Shown here: in pieces, positions 25,213 through 35,291 of the stretch
Layout: the number at the start of each line of letters is the position of its first letter
How positions within the stretch are numbered: position 1 is the first letter of the stretch
Source of the DNA: DATBRC01 sp036560485
GTDB lineage: Bacteria; Pseudomonadota; Gammaproteobacteria; Burkholderiales; Burkholderiaceae_D
Assembly (NCBI GenBank): GCA_036560485.1
Contig: DATBRC010000020.1
Span: 202,444 to 266,443 of the forward strand
Length of the DNA stretch: 64,000 nt
Reading direction: 5' to 3'
The notes under the pieces: model-generated
Seen by the model: only the letters and a program-made list of their open reading frames with translations
Told to the model about the DNA's origin: nothing
Database searches by the model: none
Position numbers and translations under genes: made by a program

Positions 25213-26610
25213 TCAACTTGATGTCGGATGAATCATGTCTGTTGGCCGCACCCAAAGGTCAAACTCTTCTGCAGTGACAAAACCAAGTTTTAAGGCTGCC
25301 TGTTTTAAAGTACTGCCATCGTGATGTGCCTGCTTTGCAATTTGTGCAGCTTTGTCATAACCGATATGTGGCGTCAACGCCGTCACCAACATCAGTGAGC
25401 GCTCCATCAATTCTGCAATATGCTCGCGATTTGCTTCAATCCCTTGCGCGCAATGCGTATCGAAACTTGCCATCCCATCGGCCAGCAAGCGCACGCTTTG
25501 CAAAAAATTGTGTGCGATCAGCGGCTTGAATACATTCAACTCAAAATTTCCCGAAGCGCCGCCGAAATTGATCGCCACATCATTACCGAATACCTGGCAG
25601 CACAACATGGTCAGCGCTTCGCATTGCGTCGGATTGACTTTGCCTGGCATGATCGAACTGCCTGGCTCATTTTCGGGAATACTGATCTCGCCCAAGCCTG
25701 AACGCGGCCCGGACGACAGCCAGCGCACATCATTCGCAATTTTCATCAACGCTGCAGCAAGAGTTTTCAAAGCACCGTGCGCCGCGAGCATCGCATCATG
25801 TGAGGCCAATGCTGCGAATTTATTAGAAGCGCTTTTGAACGGCAAACCACATCGTTTGGACAATTCTTCAGCCACACGATCGCCAAATTCGACGTGTGTA
25901 TTCAATCCTGTTCCAACAGCTGTCCCACCTACCGCCAATTCATAAAGCGGCGATAAAACAGCAGAAATAATAAATTCAGCATGCGTCAACTGTGCGACAT
26001 ACCCCGAAAATTCCTGACCGAGAGTGAGCGGTGTCGCATCTTGCAAATGGGTGCGGCCTATTTTTACGATGTCGGAAAATGCGATGGATTTTTGTTCGAG
26101 AGTTTCACGCAATTTTCGCAAAGCCGGAAGCAGCTTGTTCACAATTTGCAGGCTGGCCGCAACATGCATCGCCGTCGGAAAAATATCATTGGAAGATTGC
26201 CCAAGATTGACGTCGTCATTCGGATGCACCAAGCGGGCTGCGCCGCGCTCTCCCCCCATCAATTCCGATGCACGGTTCGCCAGCACTTCGTTCATGTTCA
26301 TGTTGGTTTGGGTGCCGGAGCCGGTTTGCCAAATTGAGAGGGGGAATTCATCCATGTGTAGCGATGCAATTACCTCATCGGCTGCTTGCACGATGGCCTC
26401 ACTTTTTGTTTTGGATAACCGTCCCAAGTCATGATTAACCAATATACATGCGCGTTTAACTTCAGCAAGAGCTGTGATCAATTCGCCTGGCATGCACTCG
26501 ATGGAGATATGGAAATGTTCAAGTGATCGTTGGGTTTGCGCGCCCCATAGCCGTTCATTCGGTACGGCTACCGCGCCGAAAGTATCATGCTCTTGTCTGA
26601 CATCTGTCAT
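25213..26610 (-). CDS. fumC: Class II fumarate hydratase
   Basis: This 465-residue enzyme interconverts fumarate and malate in the citric acid cycle. The superfamily signature GSSIMPGKVNPTQ is near residue 316, and the TGSGTQTNMNMNEVLANR and GRTHLQDATPLTLGQEF segments supply active-site residues. Length is normal for the iron-free class II form, which is typically a homotetramer. The start fits the family (DVRQEHDTFG). It has no operon partner visible. Confidence 0.9.
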   Translation of the reverse strand: MTDVRQEHDTFGAVAVPNERLWGAQTQRSLEHFHISIECMPGELITALAEVKRACILVNHDLGRLSKTKSEAIVQAADEVIASLHMDEFPLSIWQTGSGTQTNMNMNEVLANRASELMGGERGAARLVHPNDDVNLGQSSNDIFPTAMHVAASLQIVNKLLPALRKLRETLEQKSIAFSDIVKIGRTHLQDATPLTLGQEFSGYVAQLTHAEFIISAVLSPLYELAVGGTAVGTGLNTHVEFGDRVAEELSKRCGLPFKSASNKFAALASHDAMLAAHGALKTLAAALMKIANDVRWLSSGPRSGLGEISIPENEPGSSIMPGKVNPTQCEALTMLCCQVFGNDVAINFGGASGNFELNVFKPLIAHNFLQSVRLLADGMASFDTHCAQGIEANREHIAELMERSLMLVTALTPHIGYDKAAQIAKQAHHDGSTLKQAALKLGFVTAEEFDLWVRPTDMIHPTSS

Positions 26611-26915
26611 AGCAGATTCGCCACTATATCAAAAAGTCCGTTCAATAACACACTTCTCCAATTGAATTGAATGACACCTCGCTCACTGCTTGCACAGATA
26701 GAGAGCTAGCATTGTGTAACAGACATGCAATGATTCCGATATGCCATAATTATCCACTGGAAATTTTCCGAAAATTTCTTTACTATCCATTCTGAGCGTT
26801 CCGCGCACGATACATGAAAATTATTCAAATATCGATCATGACTACATTTTTTAATCTATGCACTCAGCTAATCATCGCTTTCGTAATACCAACTACTCAT
26901 TCTTGATTCACACTA
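26611..26915. other. Intergenic region, 305 bases
   Basis: This AT-rich divergent region between fumC and the TonB-family gene must contain both promoters. I see no gene, repeat or clear motif in it. Confidence 0.5.
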
Positions 26916-27596
26916 ATGTCCAAGCTTTGGCCAAATTGGTCTGCTGAATTCGGAAGAAATCCTAGACTAAGAACAATGCTGCAATACCATCCGATTGCAG
27001 TAGGACTATCAATTACAGCGCATTTGCTTTTTGTACTTTCGGTTATGAATGCAAATAGTATGCTGACTTTCGGCACAGTACCCTACAAGCAAAAACCTAA
27101 AAAAGATTTCGATGTTTACCTTGTCAAACAAGATGTATTGACTACACAGCCCCACAGTAGTAGCTCAGATCCAACTAAACCGACTGCATTGGCAAAAGTT
27201 CCCCAATTTGACAACACACTCCCTCCATCGTCGGCGCCAATACCTAGCTTCCCCTCTCTCAACATATTAGAACAATTCAGGCCCTATTACTATCCATCCA
27301 CCGAACTACAAGTCAAACCAAGCGTCGTGCTCGACACCACACTAAACCTAAAGCTTTCATCAAACAGAGAACCAAATCGATCTGCCAAATTACGTTTATT
27401 GATCAACGAATATGGTGATGTTGATCGAGTCATCATTGATGAAACCAGTTTTTTGGAACATTCACAACGGTTATTAATAAAAGCATTGTCACGAATGAAA
27501 TTCAAACCCGGAATGATAGGCAACACACCCGTCAAGAGCGAATTGGTCATTGAGATTAAGGAAGAGAAAATTGAAACGCCAAATCTGCCTTGGTGA
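26916..27596 (+). CDS. TonB-family C-terminal-domain protein
   Basis: This 226-residue protein has a cytoplasmic N-terminus, one membrane span (about 29-47), a Pro/Ser-rich periplasmic linker and a C-terminal TonB-like domain (about 150-222) with LRLLINEYGDVDRVIIDE and KFKPGMIGNTPVKSELVIEI. TonB proteins transmit proton-motive force to outer-membrane receptors, but no exbB/exbD genes are adjacent, and the linker is shorter than in E. coli TonB. It is more AT-rich than its neighbours. A structural role in the envelope is also possible. Confidence 0.75.
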   Translation: MSKLWPNWSAEFGRNPRLRTMLQYHPIAVGLSITAHLLFVLSVMNANSMLTFGTVPYKQKPKKDFDVYLVKQDVLTTQPHSSSSDPTKPTALAKVPQFDNTLPPSSAPIPSFPSLNILEQFRPYYYPSTELQVKPSVVLDTTLNLKLSSNREPNRSAKLRLLINEYGDVDRVIIDETSFLEHSQRLLIKALSRMKFKPGMIGNTPVKSELVIEIKEEKIETPNLPW

Positions 27597-27951
27597 TACT
27601 CCCGCAAATTCAAGGAATTGGGAAGTTGAATTTTCTTCAGCGCAAAGTGGAGAAGTTTTACATCAAGCAACCACGATTTTCAAAAAAAGCGGATCATTTG
27701 CAATGTAACGTGCGCTGCGACTGATGTGATTTCCGGCAACCTGTGTTATATCTACGGCATTTGCGATACCGATACCACGTACAAAAGCTGTACAACGCGG
27801 CTCGGCAATCTACTCATAGCCGAAGCCCTGAGCTCTAAGGAAATGAAATTCGATTATGTCAGACTCAATTTCACGCAGCAGAAACAATGGGAACAACAAA
27901 TCAAAAGCGGCCTTTGGGCCGCTTTTGATTTTCACACGATGATCGTCCGGA
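27597..27951. other. Intergenic region, 355 bases
   Basis: This region lies between the convergent TonB-family and pilY1 genes. An open frame of 78 codons exists, but it lacks a ribosome-binding site and runs through the terminator, so I do not call it a gene. It ends in the hairpin listed next. Confidence 0.5.
27899..27930. terminator. Strong hairpin terminator of the pil operon
   Basis: A 14-base-pair stem including TCAAAAGCGGCC and its complement, with a TTTG loop, lies just downstream of pilY1 on the minus strand. Short T-rich stretches follow in both directions. Confidence 0.75.
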
Positions 27952-30900
27952 TTACTGCATAAGTTCACGCCAAATCACCCGTTTACCGGTAAACACAGGT
28001 GCCACTGCTTTAAACTGCGTGTCTTTATCTATTTGAGGAGTCGGATCCGTAGAGGTCACGACTTCGGCTACCGGTTTGCCATCTATATAAAGTACGTTTA
28101 TACCGACGATGGTCGAATCATACTTGGATGAAACCAGATTGGTTGTCGTATCGATTGCCTTACCTGTTGTGTAATCGACAAAGTTGAGCCACCCATATCC
28201 GCCCGGCGAGCAATCCGTAGTCGAAGGAACGATAGTCGGTATCAGCAACGTCCCTAACACTAATTGGCTGTCAATGTTGACACGTTCCCCGCTGTCAGGG
28301 AAATCAATATACCAACCCTGGCCAGTGGTGAAATCCACCGTCGCACTAGAGGTAGTAAGCCGAGTAGCCGTTCCATTCGGGTTATTACCTAATGTTTGAT
28401 TCACCAACGTATTGCGTGGATTGATCAAGGTGGTGGTCGCTTCGTCATCTTTGATGGCATATTCCGACTGCTTCTGGGTTGTGCTCAAGTCACTTGATTC
28501 CAGATATTTACCGGTTCCGATAAAGATTACCCGTTTGTTCACGATTTTACCTAGCACCGGCGTGGTAGTTATTGGCTGCGGACTGGTTCCGGCGGTATCC
28601 GAGAAAAGAGTTGCAAATTTCAGCACGTTACCGGTGCCAATCGCTGCTGTAGACGCACCGTTAATATCAAACCGCCAGACATTTCCGAGCAAGTCGCCAC
28701 CGTAGACGTAACCCACCAAGTTACCCACCGGCTCATTATTCCAGCCAGCGATCTTGGCGAGTCCGCTCGGCGTCGTAGTATCGCCCACGCCGGTACTGAT
28801 CTTGCTGATGATCGCACCTGTTGCTGCATTTAGCACATAGAGATAGCCCCTGCCGTTACCTGGACTGGTGTTGTTGTAACCTGAAGTGACCAGCACCACC
28901 CACGTGCCATCGGCCTTTCTGGTTACAATTGGCTTGCCAAAGCTATAGCCGAGATCATCGTCTGTGTGAGTACCGATACCGCCGGAGGTTGTAAATTCCC
29001 ATAGCAAAGCTGGGCTGTTTGGTGTGGTGATATCAAGCGCATAATAACCGCGCCCGCCGCCGTTCAATCCAGCTACCAGGATGGTTTTCCAGACAGCAGT
29101 GGCCGCATCGGTACAATTGGCCGTGCAAATATCCGTCGTGACTGGACTGCCATTCACGAAGTTGGCGTGTGCGGTGCCGTAGTTCTTGTCCGCCAGTTTC
29201 CACATATTTGGTATCACCATGCTCGGTACGTATGCCCAGCGTTCTATGCCGGTGTCTGCTGCGAAGGCGTGCATCATGCCGTCGTTAGCACCCATAAAGA
29301 CGGTCCCGGCACGACCTGCTTGTGCAGTGACAAACGCACTGTAGCCTGGGTAGGGGTAGCTGAATACCGGCTTGCTGAGAAAGGCCGGCTGGGATTCCAG
29401 AGCATCCCCCAGCACAGCCTCACGAGCGCGATACAATCGATTTGCTGCTGCATTGGTATTGCGATCCTCATATCCGTTCTGTCCGCGCAGATAATTGATC
29501 AGGTTAGTACCTGCGGCAGCCGTCTGTTGCGCTGTGGTCAGTGAAATCCACTGGCTGAGCGTGCTGATTTGCGCAGCATTAAAGTACCCCGGATTTGCGG
29601 TTGCATAGGCGGAATCGAAGTCGATCAGGGCAGTGCCGCTGCTATTCGCAGTTTTAATGGTACGCGTGTCGCTGACATCTGTCACTTTGCTATCCATGGT
29701 ACCTGTACAGGCAGTCGCCATCTGTACCTTGCAATCCGTACCGTCCAGGACACCGCCCGTGCAGACCACCGAATTAGGCGTAACGCAGTTGTAGATCGTA
29801 GTGTCACCGCTGGTATCCGCAACAATGCTACCCGGTGATGCACAAGTGCCCGCCGTGATATCTTGCACGCACCAGGAAGCGTTCACGTCGACCACACCGG
29901 TATCCGTGTTAATGCCGCGTGCTTCCAGATTCCCTTTCCACGACACCGTGGTATAGCTGGCAACGTAGGCGTAGTTATTGCCGGCAACCGGATTTAGCGT
30001 ACTGGTTGCGGCAGCAGCGGCGGAACCTTTGCGGGAGTTGATGCCGGCCAGCGCATTGGAAAGGCCTGCGGATAGCGAAGTAGGGTCGGTGGCACTGAAA
30101 TAAGCGCCATGTCCGTTTACCGCCGCATGCCACAGGTCATCGATATTTTCAACTTGATCACTGCCCGGTACTGGCCAGGTGCATACTGTCCCGCTTGTTT
30201 GCCATGTACAAACAGTTCCGCTAGCGGTACTACCCAGCAAGACTGCTTGGTAATCGGCACTGCCGCCGGTCAGGTAGGAAGACGAATAAAGCATCCTGCC
30301 GCTCCCGCCCAGACCTAGCGTGAAAGTCGTCATATGCTGCTGTGTCTGACTGTCAGTGGCGCTAGTGAACACGTTATTTGTACAAAGTGTATTTCCTGCG
30401 CCGCAGTTACCCAAAGCAGACGTGCGCAGGTCGGTTTGGTAGTAATACATTGCCACGTCAGCCAGTGTGTCGCTGGTGCCACCAGTAGACCCAGGTGATG
30501 TTACCGCGCTAACCTTCACTTTATTACTTGGAGATGGTGCGGCCGTGTTTGTGCAAATACCGTCAAGAGTCGCAGCACCATTGTTACTCCAACTACTAGG
30601 TGTGCAGCTCTCGCTACCCGTGACCGTTGTGACCGATACGTTGCAGGAACCGATTTGTGGCTGAGTCTGTAATTGTTTTTTTCCGCCAGTACAGGTACTT
30701 GATTTTTTCGCATAAGAATTGCGCGTATACGTAATCGTCACAGTTGTGCTGGCTTGTGCGCCATCGTTGTAAGGTCTGCCATAAGTTCCATCCTGGTTGC
30801 CGACAGCTGTGCTGCCATCGAGCTTGAACCCAGCATTCCCGTTCCAGTAACCGTCCGTGGACAGGATAGTGAAGTTTTGTTGACAGGAATACTGCAGAGG

Positions 30901-32109
30901 ATCGGTGGTTCCTGTCAATAATCCTGCATAGTAGAGTCCGGCATTCGATAGTGCTTCACGCAACGGGGTGCTGTTGTTGGGGACTGTGTTGTAAAAAGAG
31001 GTGTACCAATTGCTCCGTTGCGTGGTCTCAAACACGTCAATAGCCACGGTGGGTGAGGAGGATGAGTTGATCTTCATCAGTCCGACGCGATAATTGTTGT
31101 CAAGTACGCTGAATGCGCGCCCGGCAGAGGTTTTCATCATCTGCATACGAGTACGGTAATAGCTGTACCAGTTGGCAAAGTTGGTCAGACTAGCGGCTGA
31201 GGTATCCGGGAATACGTCAGGAGTAAGCGTCATGGTGCCAGAGGCTATGGTGATCACCGGCGTGTAATTGGCAGCCGACGTCGGGCCTGTGATCGTGATG
31301 GTGGTACCAGAAGCACTGGCGGTAAAGCCGTTCATCGTGATCTTGGCTGCGATATTGGCGGCCACGGTACTGGCCGTGGCGTTGGCAGTAGAAGTACCTG
31401 ACATCAACTCGACCCCATTCACCGTAATATGACTGACCGAAGTGGAGTTTGACCCGCTAACAGTGATGGTTGTCGTTTCGTTGCCGGATAAAGTACGTTT
31501 GCTGAATACAGAAGTGGCCGAGCCAATCGCAGTGTTGCATTCTGTGTAAAAAGTAGAGCCAGTGTTAGCGAAATTCGGCGTGGTTTGCGTGCCGCTGTAC
31601 GCATAGTAAAAAGCCCTGTATGGCCCCAGCGAGGTGCCGCCAGAATACGACCCGTAGCTGCTGTAGGTCGTATTTGCCGCATCCGGAACGAATCGGTTGG
31701 CGATGAATTGGGTATTTAAATCCCTGGCTGTCGTGGCGCTGTCGAAGCCATTGTCTTTGGCAGCTGTGAAACTGGCATCGGCATACGCAACCTTGTTGGC
31801 ATCCAATGGCGGTAGATAGGTTATCGCAGGGTTGTAATAAATGGCATTGCAGTGACTGCTGTGATAACCATAATCGCCACGGAAATTATCCGCCGCATCC
31901 GGCAGGTAGGTCCACGTCATACTTCCCGAATCATCCAGAACGAATAGCACATTCGGTTTGATCACGGTGTTGGTTGCTGTCGCCAACGGCGCTGTTGCCA
32001 ATGAAACCGAAGCGGCCAGCGCGGGCAATGGCAAGGCGAAACCCATCGCAAGCACAAGGGAAAGCAATTGATAACGGATAACAGGGAGATGGTTCAGATA
32101 ACGTTTCAT
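27952..32109 (-). CDS. pilY1: PilY1-type pilus tip adhesin
   Basis: This 1385-residue secreted protein has a signal peptide (cleavage near ALA-A at about 33). An N-terminal von Willebrand A-like domain carries the metal-site motif DDSGSM at about 58-63. A long Thr/Ser-rich middle follows, then a C-terminal beta-propeller typical of PilY1, with VFMGANDGMMHAFAADTG, GGDLLGNVWRFDIN and FIGTGKYLESSD. PilY1 sits at the type IV pilus tip and aids adhesion, pilus extension and surface sensing. It is the last gene of the minor pilin operon and starts 11 bases after pilX. Confidence 0.9.
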   Translation of the reverse strand: MKRYLNHLPVIRYQLLSLVLAMGFALPLPALAASVSLATAPLATATNTVIKPNVLFVLDDSGSMTWTYLPDAADNFRGDYGYHSSHCNAIYYNPAITYLPPLDANKVAYADASFTAAKDNGFDSATTARDLNTQFIANRFVPDAANTTYSSYGSYSGGTSLGPYRAFYYAYSGTQTTPNFANTGSTFYTECNTAIGSATSVFSKRTLSGNETTTITVSGSNSTSVSHITVNGVELMSGTSTANATASTVAANIAAKITMNGFTASASGTTITITGPTSAANYTPVITIASGTMTLTPDVFPDTSAASLTNFANWYSYYRTRMQMMKTSAGRAFSVLDNNYRVGLMKINSSSSPTVAIDVFETTQRSNWYTSFYNTVPNNSTPLREALSNAGLYYAGLLTGTTDPLQYSCQQNFTILSTDGYWNGNAGFKLDGSTAVGNQDGTYGRPYNDGAQASTTVTITYTRNSYAKKSSTCTGGKKQLQTQPQIGSCNVSVTTVTGSESCTPSSWSNNGAATLDGICTNTAAPSPSNKVKVSAVTSPGSTGGTSDTLADVAMYYYQTDLRTSALGNCGAGNTLCTNNVFTSATDSQTQQHMTTFTLGLGGSGRMLYSSSYLTGGSADYQAVLLGSTASGTVCTWQTSGTVCTWPVPGSDQVENIDDLWHAAVNGHGAYFSATDPTSLSAGLSNALAGINSRKGSAAAAATSTLNPVAGNNYAYVASYTTVSWKGNLEARGINTDTGVVDVNASWCVQDITAGTCASPGSIVADTSGDTTIYNCVTPNSVVCTGGVLDGTDCKVQMATACTGTMDSKVTDVSDTRTIKTANSSGTALIDFDSAYATANPGYFNAAQISTLSQWISLTTAQQTAAAGTNLINYLRGQNGYEDRNTNAAANRLYRAREAVLGDALESQPAFLSKPVFSYPYPGYSAFVTAQAGRAGTVFMGANDGMMHAFAADTGIERWAYVPSMVIPNMWKLADKNYGTAHANFVNGSPVTTDICTANCTDAATAVWKTILVAGLNGGGRGYYALDITTPNSPALLWEFTTSGGIGTHTDDDLGYSFGKPIVTRKADGTWVVLVTSGYNNTSPGNGRGYLYVLNAATGAIISKISTGVGDTTTPSGLAKIAGWNNEPVGNLVGYVYGGDLLGNVWRFDINGASTAAIGTGNVLKFATLFSDTAGTSPQPITTTPVLGKIVNKRVIFIGTGKYLESSDLSTTQKQSEYAIKDDEATTTLINPRNTLVNQTLGNNPNGTATRLTTSSATVDFTTGQGWYIDFPDSGERVNIDSQLVLGTLLIPTIVPSTTDCSPGGYGWLNFVDYTTGKAIDTTTNLVSSKYDSTIVGINVLYIDGKPVAEVVTSTDPTPQIDKDTQFKAVAPVFTGKRVIWRELMQ

Positions 32110-32120
32110 GATTGCCTCTC

Positions 32121-32762
32121 TTAAAATACTAATGCCTGCACGTAGCTGACGGTGTTTCTTGGGCCTTGGGTTCTAGTAGTAATGCGCACCTCGGGTGCCT
32201 GACCTGCCACTGGGCACCCTGCACCCTGACAGACATCTTGCGGGAGAGGGATGTTCTGTCCATTTGGATCCACTGTTGCGCCGCTGAACAGGCAATCCGC
32301 ATTTTGAACTGCGACATTTTGATTTCGGCACAGGCGCTGGATGATATAGCTGATTTTATTTCCGCTGCTATCGGTTATCGGGGTGACGGCGGTCGAAGCG
32401 GCCCAGGTCGCATCGGCGGAGAGGTCCAGCGCAGGAGTGACGACGCTGGAGTAATAGCCATGCGTGGCATCGTCATTATTAAAGGCGTGACTTGTATCTG
32501 TTAAGACATTCAAAGTGTTGTTTGCAGCCTGTGTTGTCGCTAACCATGTTATAGCGGCCTCAACACCTGCATCCCCTGAAGAGGTAGCAGACTGCCTGAA
32601 GGCCAAATTGCCGGCGATGACAGTGTTGGTATCAACAGAACGTATCAACGCTACTGCAGCGAGCGATAGGACGAGCAACGCTATCAGAGCGAAAAAAAGC
32701 ACCAAGCCGCGCTGCCTTATTATCCGCAGCCGTTCAAACGAGTATGTGAGCTGTGAGTTCAT
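32121..32762 (-). CDS. pilX: Minor pilin assembly protein PilX
   Basis: This 213-residue protein has an N-terminal PilX-type segment: RQRGLVLFFALIALLVLSLA is the hydrophobic pilin helix, preceded by basic residues. Unlike classical prepilins there is no canonical G-FTLIE site, as is usual for PilX. A PilX-like assembly domain with cysteine pairs follows. Its start overlaps the end of pilW by four bases. It forms part of the pilus-priming complex with PilV, PilW, FimT and PilE. Confidence 0.8.
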   Translation of the reverse strand: MNSQLTYSFERLRIIRQRGLVLFFALIALLVLSLAAVALIRSVDTNTVIAGNLAFRQSATSSGDAGVEAAITWLATTQAANNTLNVLTDTSHAFNNDDATHGYYSSVVTPALDLSADATWAASTAVTPITDSSGNKISYIIQRLCRNQNVAVQNADCLFSGATVDPNGQNIPLPQDVCQGAGCPVAGQAPEVRITTRTQGPRNTVSYVQALVF

Positions 32763-33871
32763 AGCGTATCCTTGGACCAGATCACGTTGCGCAAGGGAAT
32801 GATGGTTTCAAACACCCGGTAGCGGTAGCGCGCCCAATTTGCGTCGCCCTGGCTTAGGTCTATCGTTGGTGCCGGGTTGGCGCCAGTCCCTTCCCATGCG
32901 CACAGGCCGGTAGGGTTTGCGGCAGTCGTGGAGCTGCAGGCCGTTGTCACAACACCCGGTTCCATTTTTGAATTGCGCGCCACCACTGCAATGCGTATTG
33001 CCTTGATCCGATTACGGTCCACGACGGTAGGTGTTGCCCAAGTTCCTCCGCTAGCGTCGACCCAAGAAGTGATCTTGTTAAAATCGGGACTGGTATTGCT
33101 CAATCCTGAAGCAGAAACTCCATACTGTGCCTGGATATTGACAATGCCGGGGACGCTATCGGTACCGTTACGTTGCAAATTGCCGTTACTGACGGCATAG
33201 GTAATCGTGTTCCAGCTCCCGAGACACGCAAGATTGGCGCCAACAACAGCCTGAGTTACGGTAACTGCTGTTTTGGTAGCGTCGGCATCTCCAAATGTGA
33301 TAGTCGTGGTTCCTGGTATGGCTTTCGCTGTAGTTATGGCACATGCAGAGCCATTGGTGATCAGGATCTTATCGTTTATTTTGCAGCCTAAATTACTGGT
33401 AACGGCCACGTCTTGTGCTGGTGCGGCTGTAGCACCTGAAGCAGCTGGCAACGCAGTTAACTGGGTAGGAACGCCCCCCATGGTTGAGTCGCCGTAGCGT
33501 ATGGTAATCGTATCACTCGCGCTAACACCTCCACCAGCAACACCCTCAGTGATCGTAACCGGAGAGAGACTGGGAATGGGGTTGTCCGCAACGCCGTCGA
33601 CCTTTAGCGTTGTGCACTCAAGCGGCGAATTCGTAACAGGCAAAATGGGGTACCCTGCCAGACGCAGTTCCCTTCCGATACTATAGAGCGCAATGCCGCC
33701 ATTAGTCTGCGCATCGGATGTTCCCGTGGTGGCGCGTTTTTGCGCTTCAAAGACGGTCGAAACCTGCATGATGACCAGTGTCAAAACCAGGCCGATAGCC
33801 AGTCCGACCATGATTTCTACCAAGGTGAAACCGGAATGATTAACGGATATGCGACTGCTGTTCGGTTTCAT
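32759..33871 (-). CDS. pilW: Minor pilin PilW
   Basis: This 370-residue prepilin-like protein has the type III leader ending at G/FTLVEIMVGLAIGLV (site near residue 14), typical of PilW. The body is long and variable with DDT-rich beta segments. I chose the ATG at 33871 because it gives a normal leader and leaves four bases after the pilV stop; the frame is open 26 codons further upstream but overlaps pilV. It is translationally linked to pilX through a four-base overlap. Confidence 0.85.
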   Translation of the reverse strand: MKPNSSRISVNHSGFTLVEIMVGLAIGLVLTLVIMQVSTVFEAQKRATTGTSDAQTNGGIALYSIGRELRLAGYPILPVTNSPLECTTLKVDGVADNPIPSLSPVTITEGVAGGGVSASDTITIRYGDSTMGGVPTQLTALPAASGATAAPAQDVAVTSNLGCKINDKILITNGSACAITTAKAIPGTTTITFGDADATKTAVTVTQAVVGANLACLGSWNTITYAVSNGNLQRNGTDSVPGIVNIQAQYGVSASGLSNTSPDFNKITSWVDASGGTWATPTVVDRNRIKAIRIAVVARNSKMEPGVVTTACSSTTAANPTGLCAWEGTGANPAPTIDLSQGDANWARYRYRVFETIIPLRNVIWSKDTL

Positions 33872-33875
33872 AGCC

Positions 33876-34301
33876 CTAGCCCCCGATGACGTTGGCAGTG
33901 GTGGTAAAACAGTGTGCCACAAGCATGTAGCATGGTCCCACGGTCGCATCTGTAGCAGCCGTCTCGCCCGGCTCAGTCCAGCCGACAGTCACTTGAAACT
34001 GACCAGCAGACGGTTGGGTCACAGTCAATAACCCTCCTGGTAACAATGTGGAAATATTGACATTCGACGCAACATACGAATTCAGATTTCCAGGGTCAGA
34101 CCAAATCAAACCTATTCTTTCTTGGGCAATATAACTGGCATCGGAACGGTATTTTGAACCAGACGTGTTTTTAATCATGGAAGCTTGCAATCCAACGATA
34201 GCCAGCACGCCAAAGGAAAAAATCAGGATCGCAATCAATGCCTCCAACAACGAAACGCCCTGCTGCGCAAACTTCGAGTGAGGAATTTTATATTTCTGCA
34301 T
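33876..34301 (-). CDS. pilV: Minor pilin PilV
   Basis: This 141-residue prepilin has a leader ending at QQG/VSLLEALIAILIFSFGVLA, as in PilV proteins. GGAG lies eight bases before the chosen ATG. An ATG-like frame extends 20 codons further upstream, but that part overlaps fimT and lacks leader character. It is the third gene of the operon and contributes to the minor pilin complex that starts pilus assembly and presents PilY1. Confidence 0.85.
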   Translation of the reverse strand: MQKYKIPHSKFAQQGVSLLEALIAILIFSFGVLAIVGLQASMIKNTSGSKYRSDASYIAQERIGLIWSDPGNLNSYVASNVNISTLLPGGLLTVTQPSAGQFQVTVGWTEPGETAATDATVGPCYMLVAHCFTTTANVIGG

Positions 34302-34315
34302 GATTTTTTCTCCGA

Positions 34316-34840
34316 TTAGCATGCGGCTGGACTGGATCCCGACGCCAGACTCGGGTCGCACATTCTGGTTACTCCGCCGAGACCAAGGACGACCCGCAAA
34401 TTCTTGTTACCGCCGGCTGCCGCAAAATCAACTTGGGTGAATGGAGCGGAAGCATCCGCATTAGTAGCAAGGATTCCACCTAAATTATTGAACGTAATGG
34501 TCGTCGCATTTGTAGGTGATACCGTGGTTGTGACGCCTGTTGATCCTTCAGCGCTGTATCGTGATTCAATCACTGAAGCAGGATTAACGACATTAACGGT
34601 CCAGTTGGTGCCTGTCCCTAAAACAAAACTGACATTTGTATTACGTGCAACCGCCTCTGCCCGCGCACGTTGCAACCCGCTTGCCACCGACTCGGCCGTG
34701 GTGCGAATCCTGGTATTCGTAATCCATACTTTGAAGCTGGGAATAGCCACCCCCAGCAATATAGCCATGATCGTAATACCGATCATCAACTCCACCAGCG
34801 TAAATCCCAAGTGCCCCGATTTTAGTTTGGCGCTCAACAT
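34316..34840 (-). CDS. fimT: GspH/FimT-type minor pilin
   Basis: This 174-residue pseudopilin has the leader HLG/FTLVELMIGITIMAILLGVA and a GspH/FimT C-terminal domain (about 45-165), with RAEAVARNTNVSF typical of FimT/FimU. The ATG at 34840 overlaps the last seven bases of pilE, and the AGGAGG that serves it codes for the end of PilE. FimT-type pilins have been linked to DNA binding in natural transformation in some bacteria; that role here is unproven. Confidence 0.85.
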   Translation of the reverse strand: MLSAKLKSGHLGFTLVELMIGITIMAILLGVAIPSFKVWITNTRIRTTAESVASGLQRARAEAVARNTNVSFVLGTGTNWTVNVVNPASVIESRYSAEGSTGVTTTVSPTNATTITFNNLGGILATNADASAPFTQVDFAAAGGNKNLRVVLGLGGVTRMCDPSLASGSSPAAC

Positions 34841-35244
34841 CCACCTCCTTTTTTGATGACCCAGCATGTGATGCTATTACCCCAGGGAGTAGTGGAAGTC
34901 TTCGTGTTGTCTTGGTTTATGGTGTAACTATAGGCAGACAGATTGCCTATGCCGGTTGCGGTAATTGTGTAGATAGTCGGGGTAAGTACCGCAGTCGTGC
35001 AAGCATAAGTGAACGACGCTGTAGCAGCAGGGCATGTTCCCCCTGAATAGGTACGATTGTCCTGGAAAAATTGTTCCATCTTGACTCGCCCATTCGATAA
35101 TGAAGATGTAGCCTCCATTAACTTTCCGCGTATAACATGGTCGGTATATGCAGGTATTGCAATTGCTGACAATATGCCGATCACCACTACCGTGATCATC
35201 AATTCGATGAGCGTAAAACCTCGACTATACTGGCCAAACTTCAT
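34834..35244 (-). CDS. pilE: Type IV pilin PilE
   Basis: This 136-residue prepilin has a short leader ending SRG/FTLIELMITVVVIGILSAIA, with the conserved Glu at mature position 5. A C-terminal disulfide loop is likely between the Cys in WVIKKGGGC-type sequence and Cys of SITCWV. In this operon PilE is probably a minor pilin of the priming complex rather than the main subunit, as in Pseudomonas pilE. AGGAG lies five bases before ATG. It is the first gene of the operon and is preceded by a likely sigma-54 promoter. Confidence 0.85.
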   Translation of the reverse strand: MKFGQYSRGFTLIELMITVVVIGILSAIAIPAYTDHVIRGKLMEATSSLSNGRVKMEQFFQDNRTYSGGTCPAATASFTYACTTAVLTPTIYTITATGIGNLSAYSYTINQDNTKTSTTPWGNSITCWVIKKGGGC

Positions 35245-35291
35245 GATTTCTCCTATATATCGTCGCCTGTGCGCACGTGTTTTGTCGTATT

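Noticed and set aside
27762..27777. Second sigma-54-like sequence on the minus strand
   Set aside because: It has GG and GC at correct spacing, but the -12 box is TCGC and it points at the end of a convergent gene with nothing to drive.
27726..27962. 78-codon plus-strand frame after the TonB-family gene
   Set aside because: It runs through the strong hairpin terminator and into pilY1, and has no ribosome-binding site.
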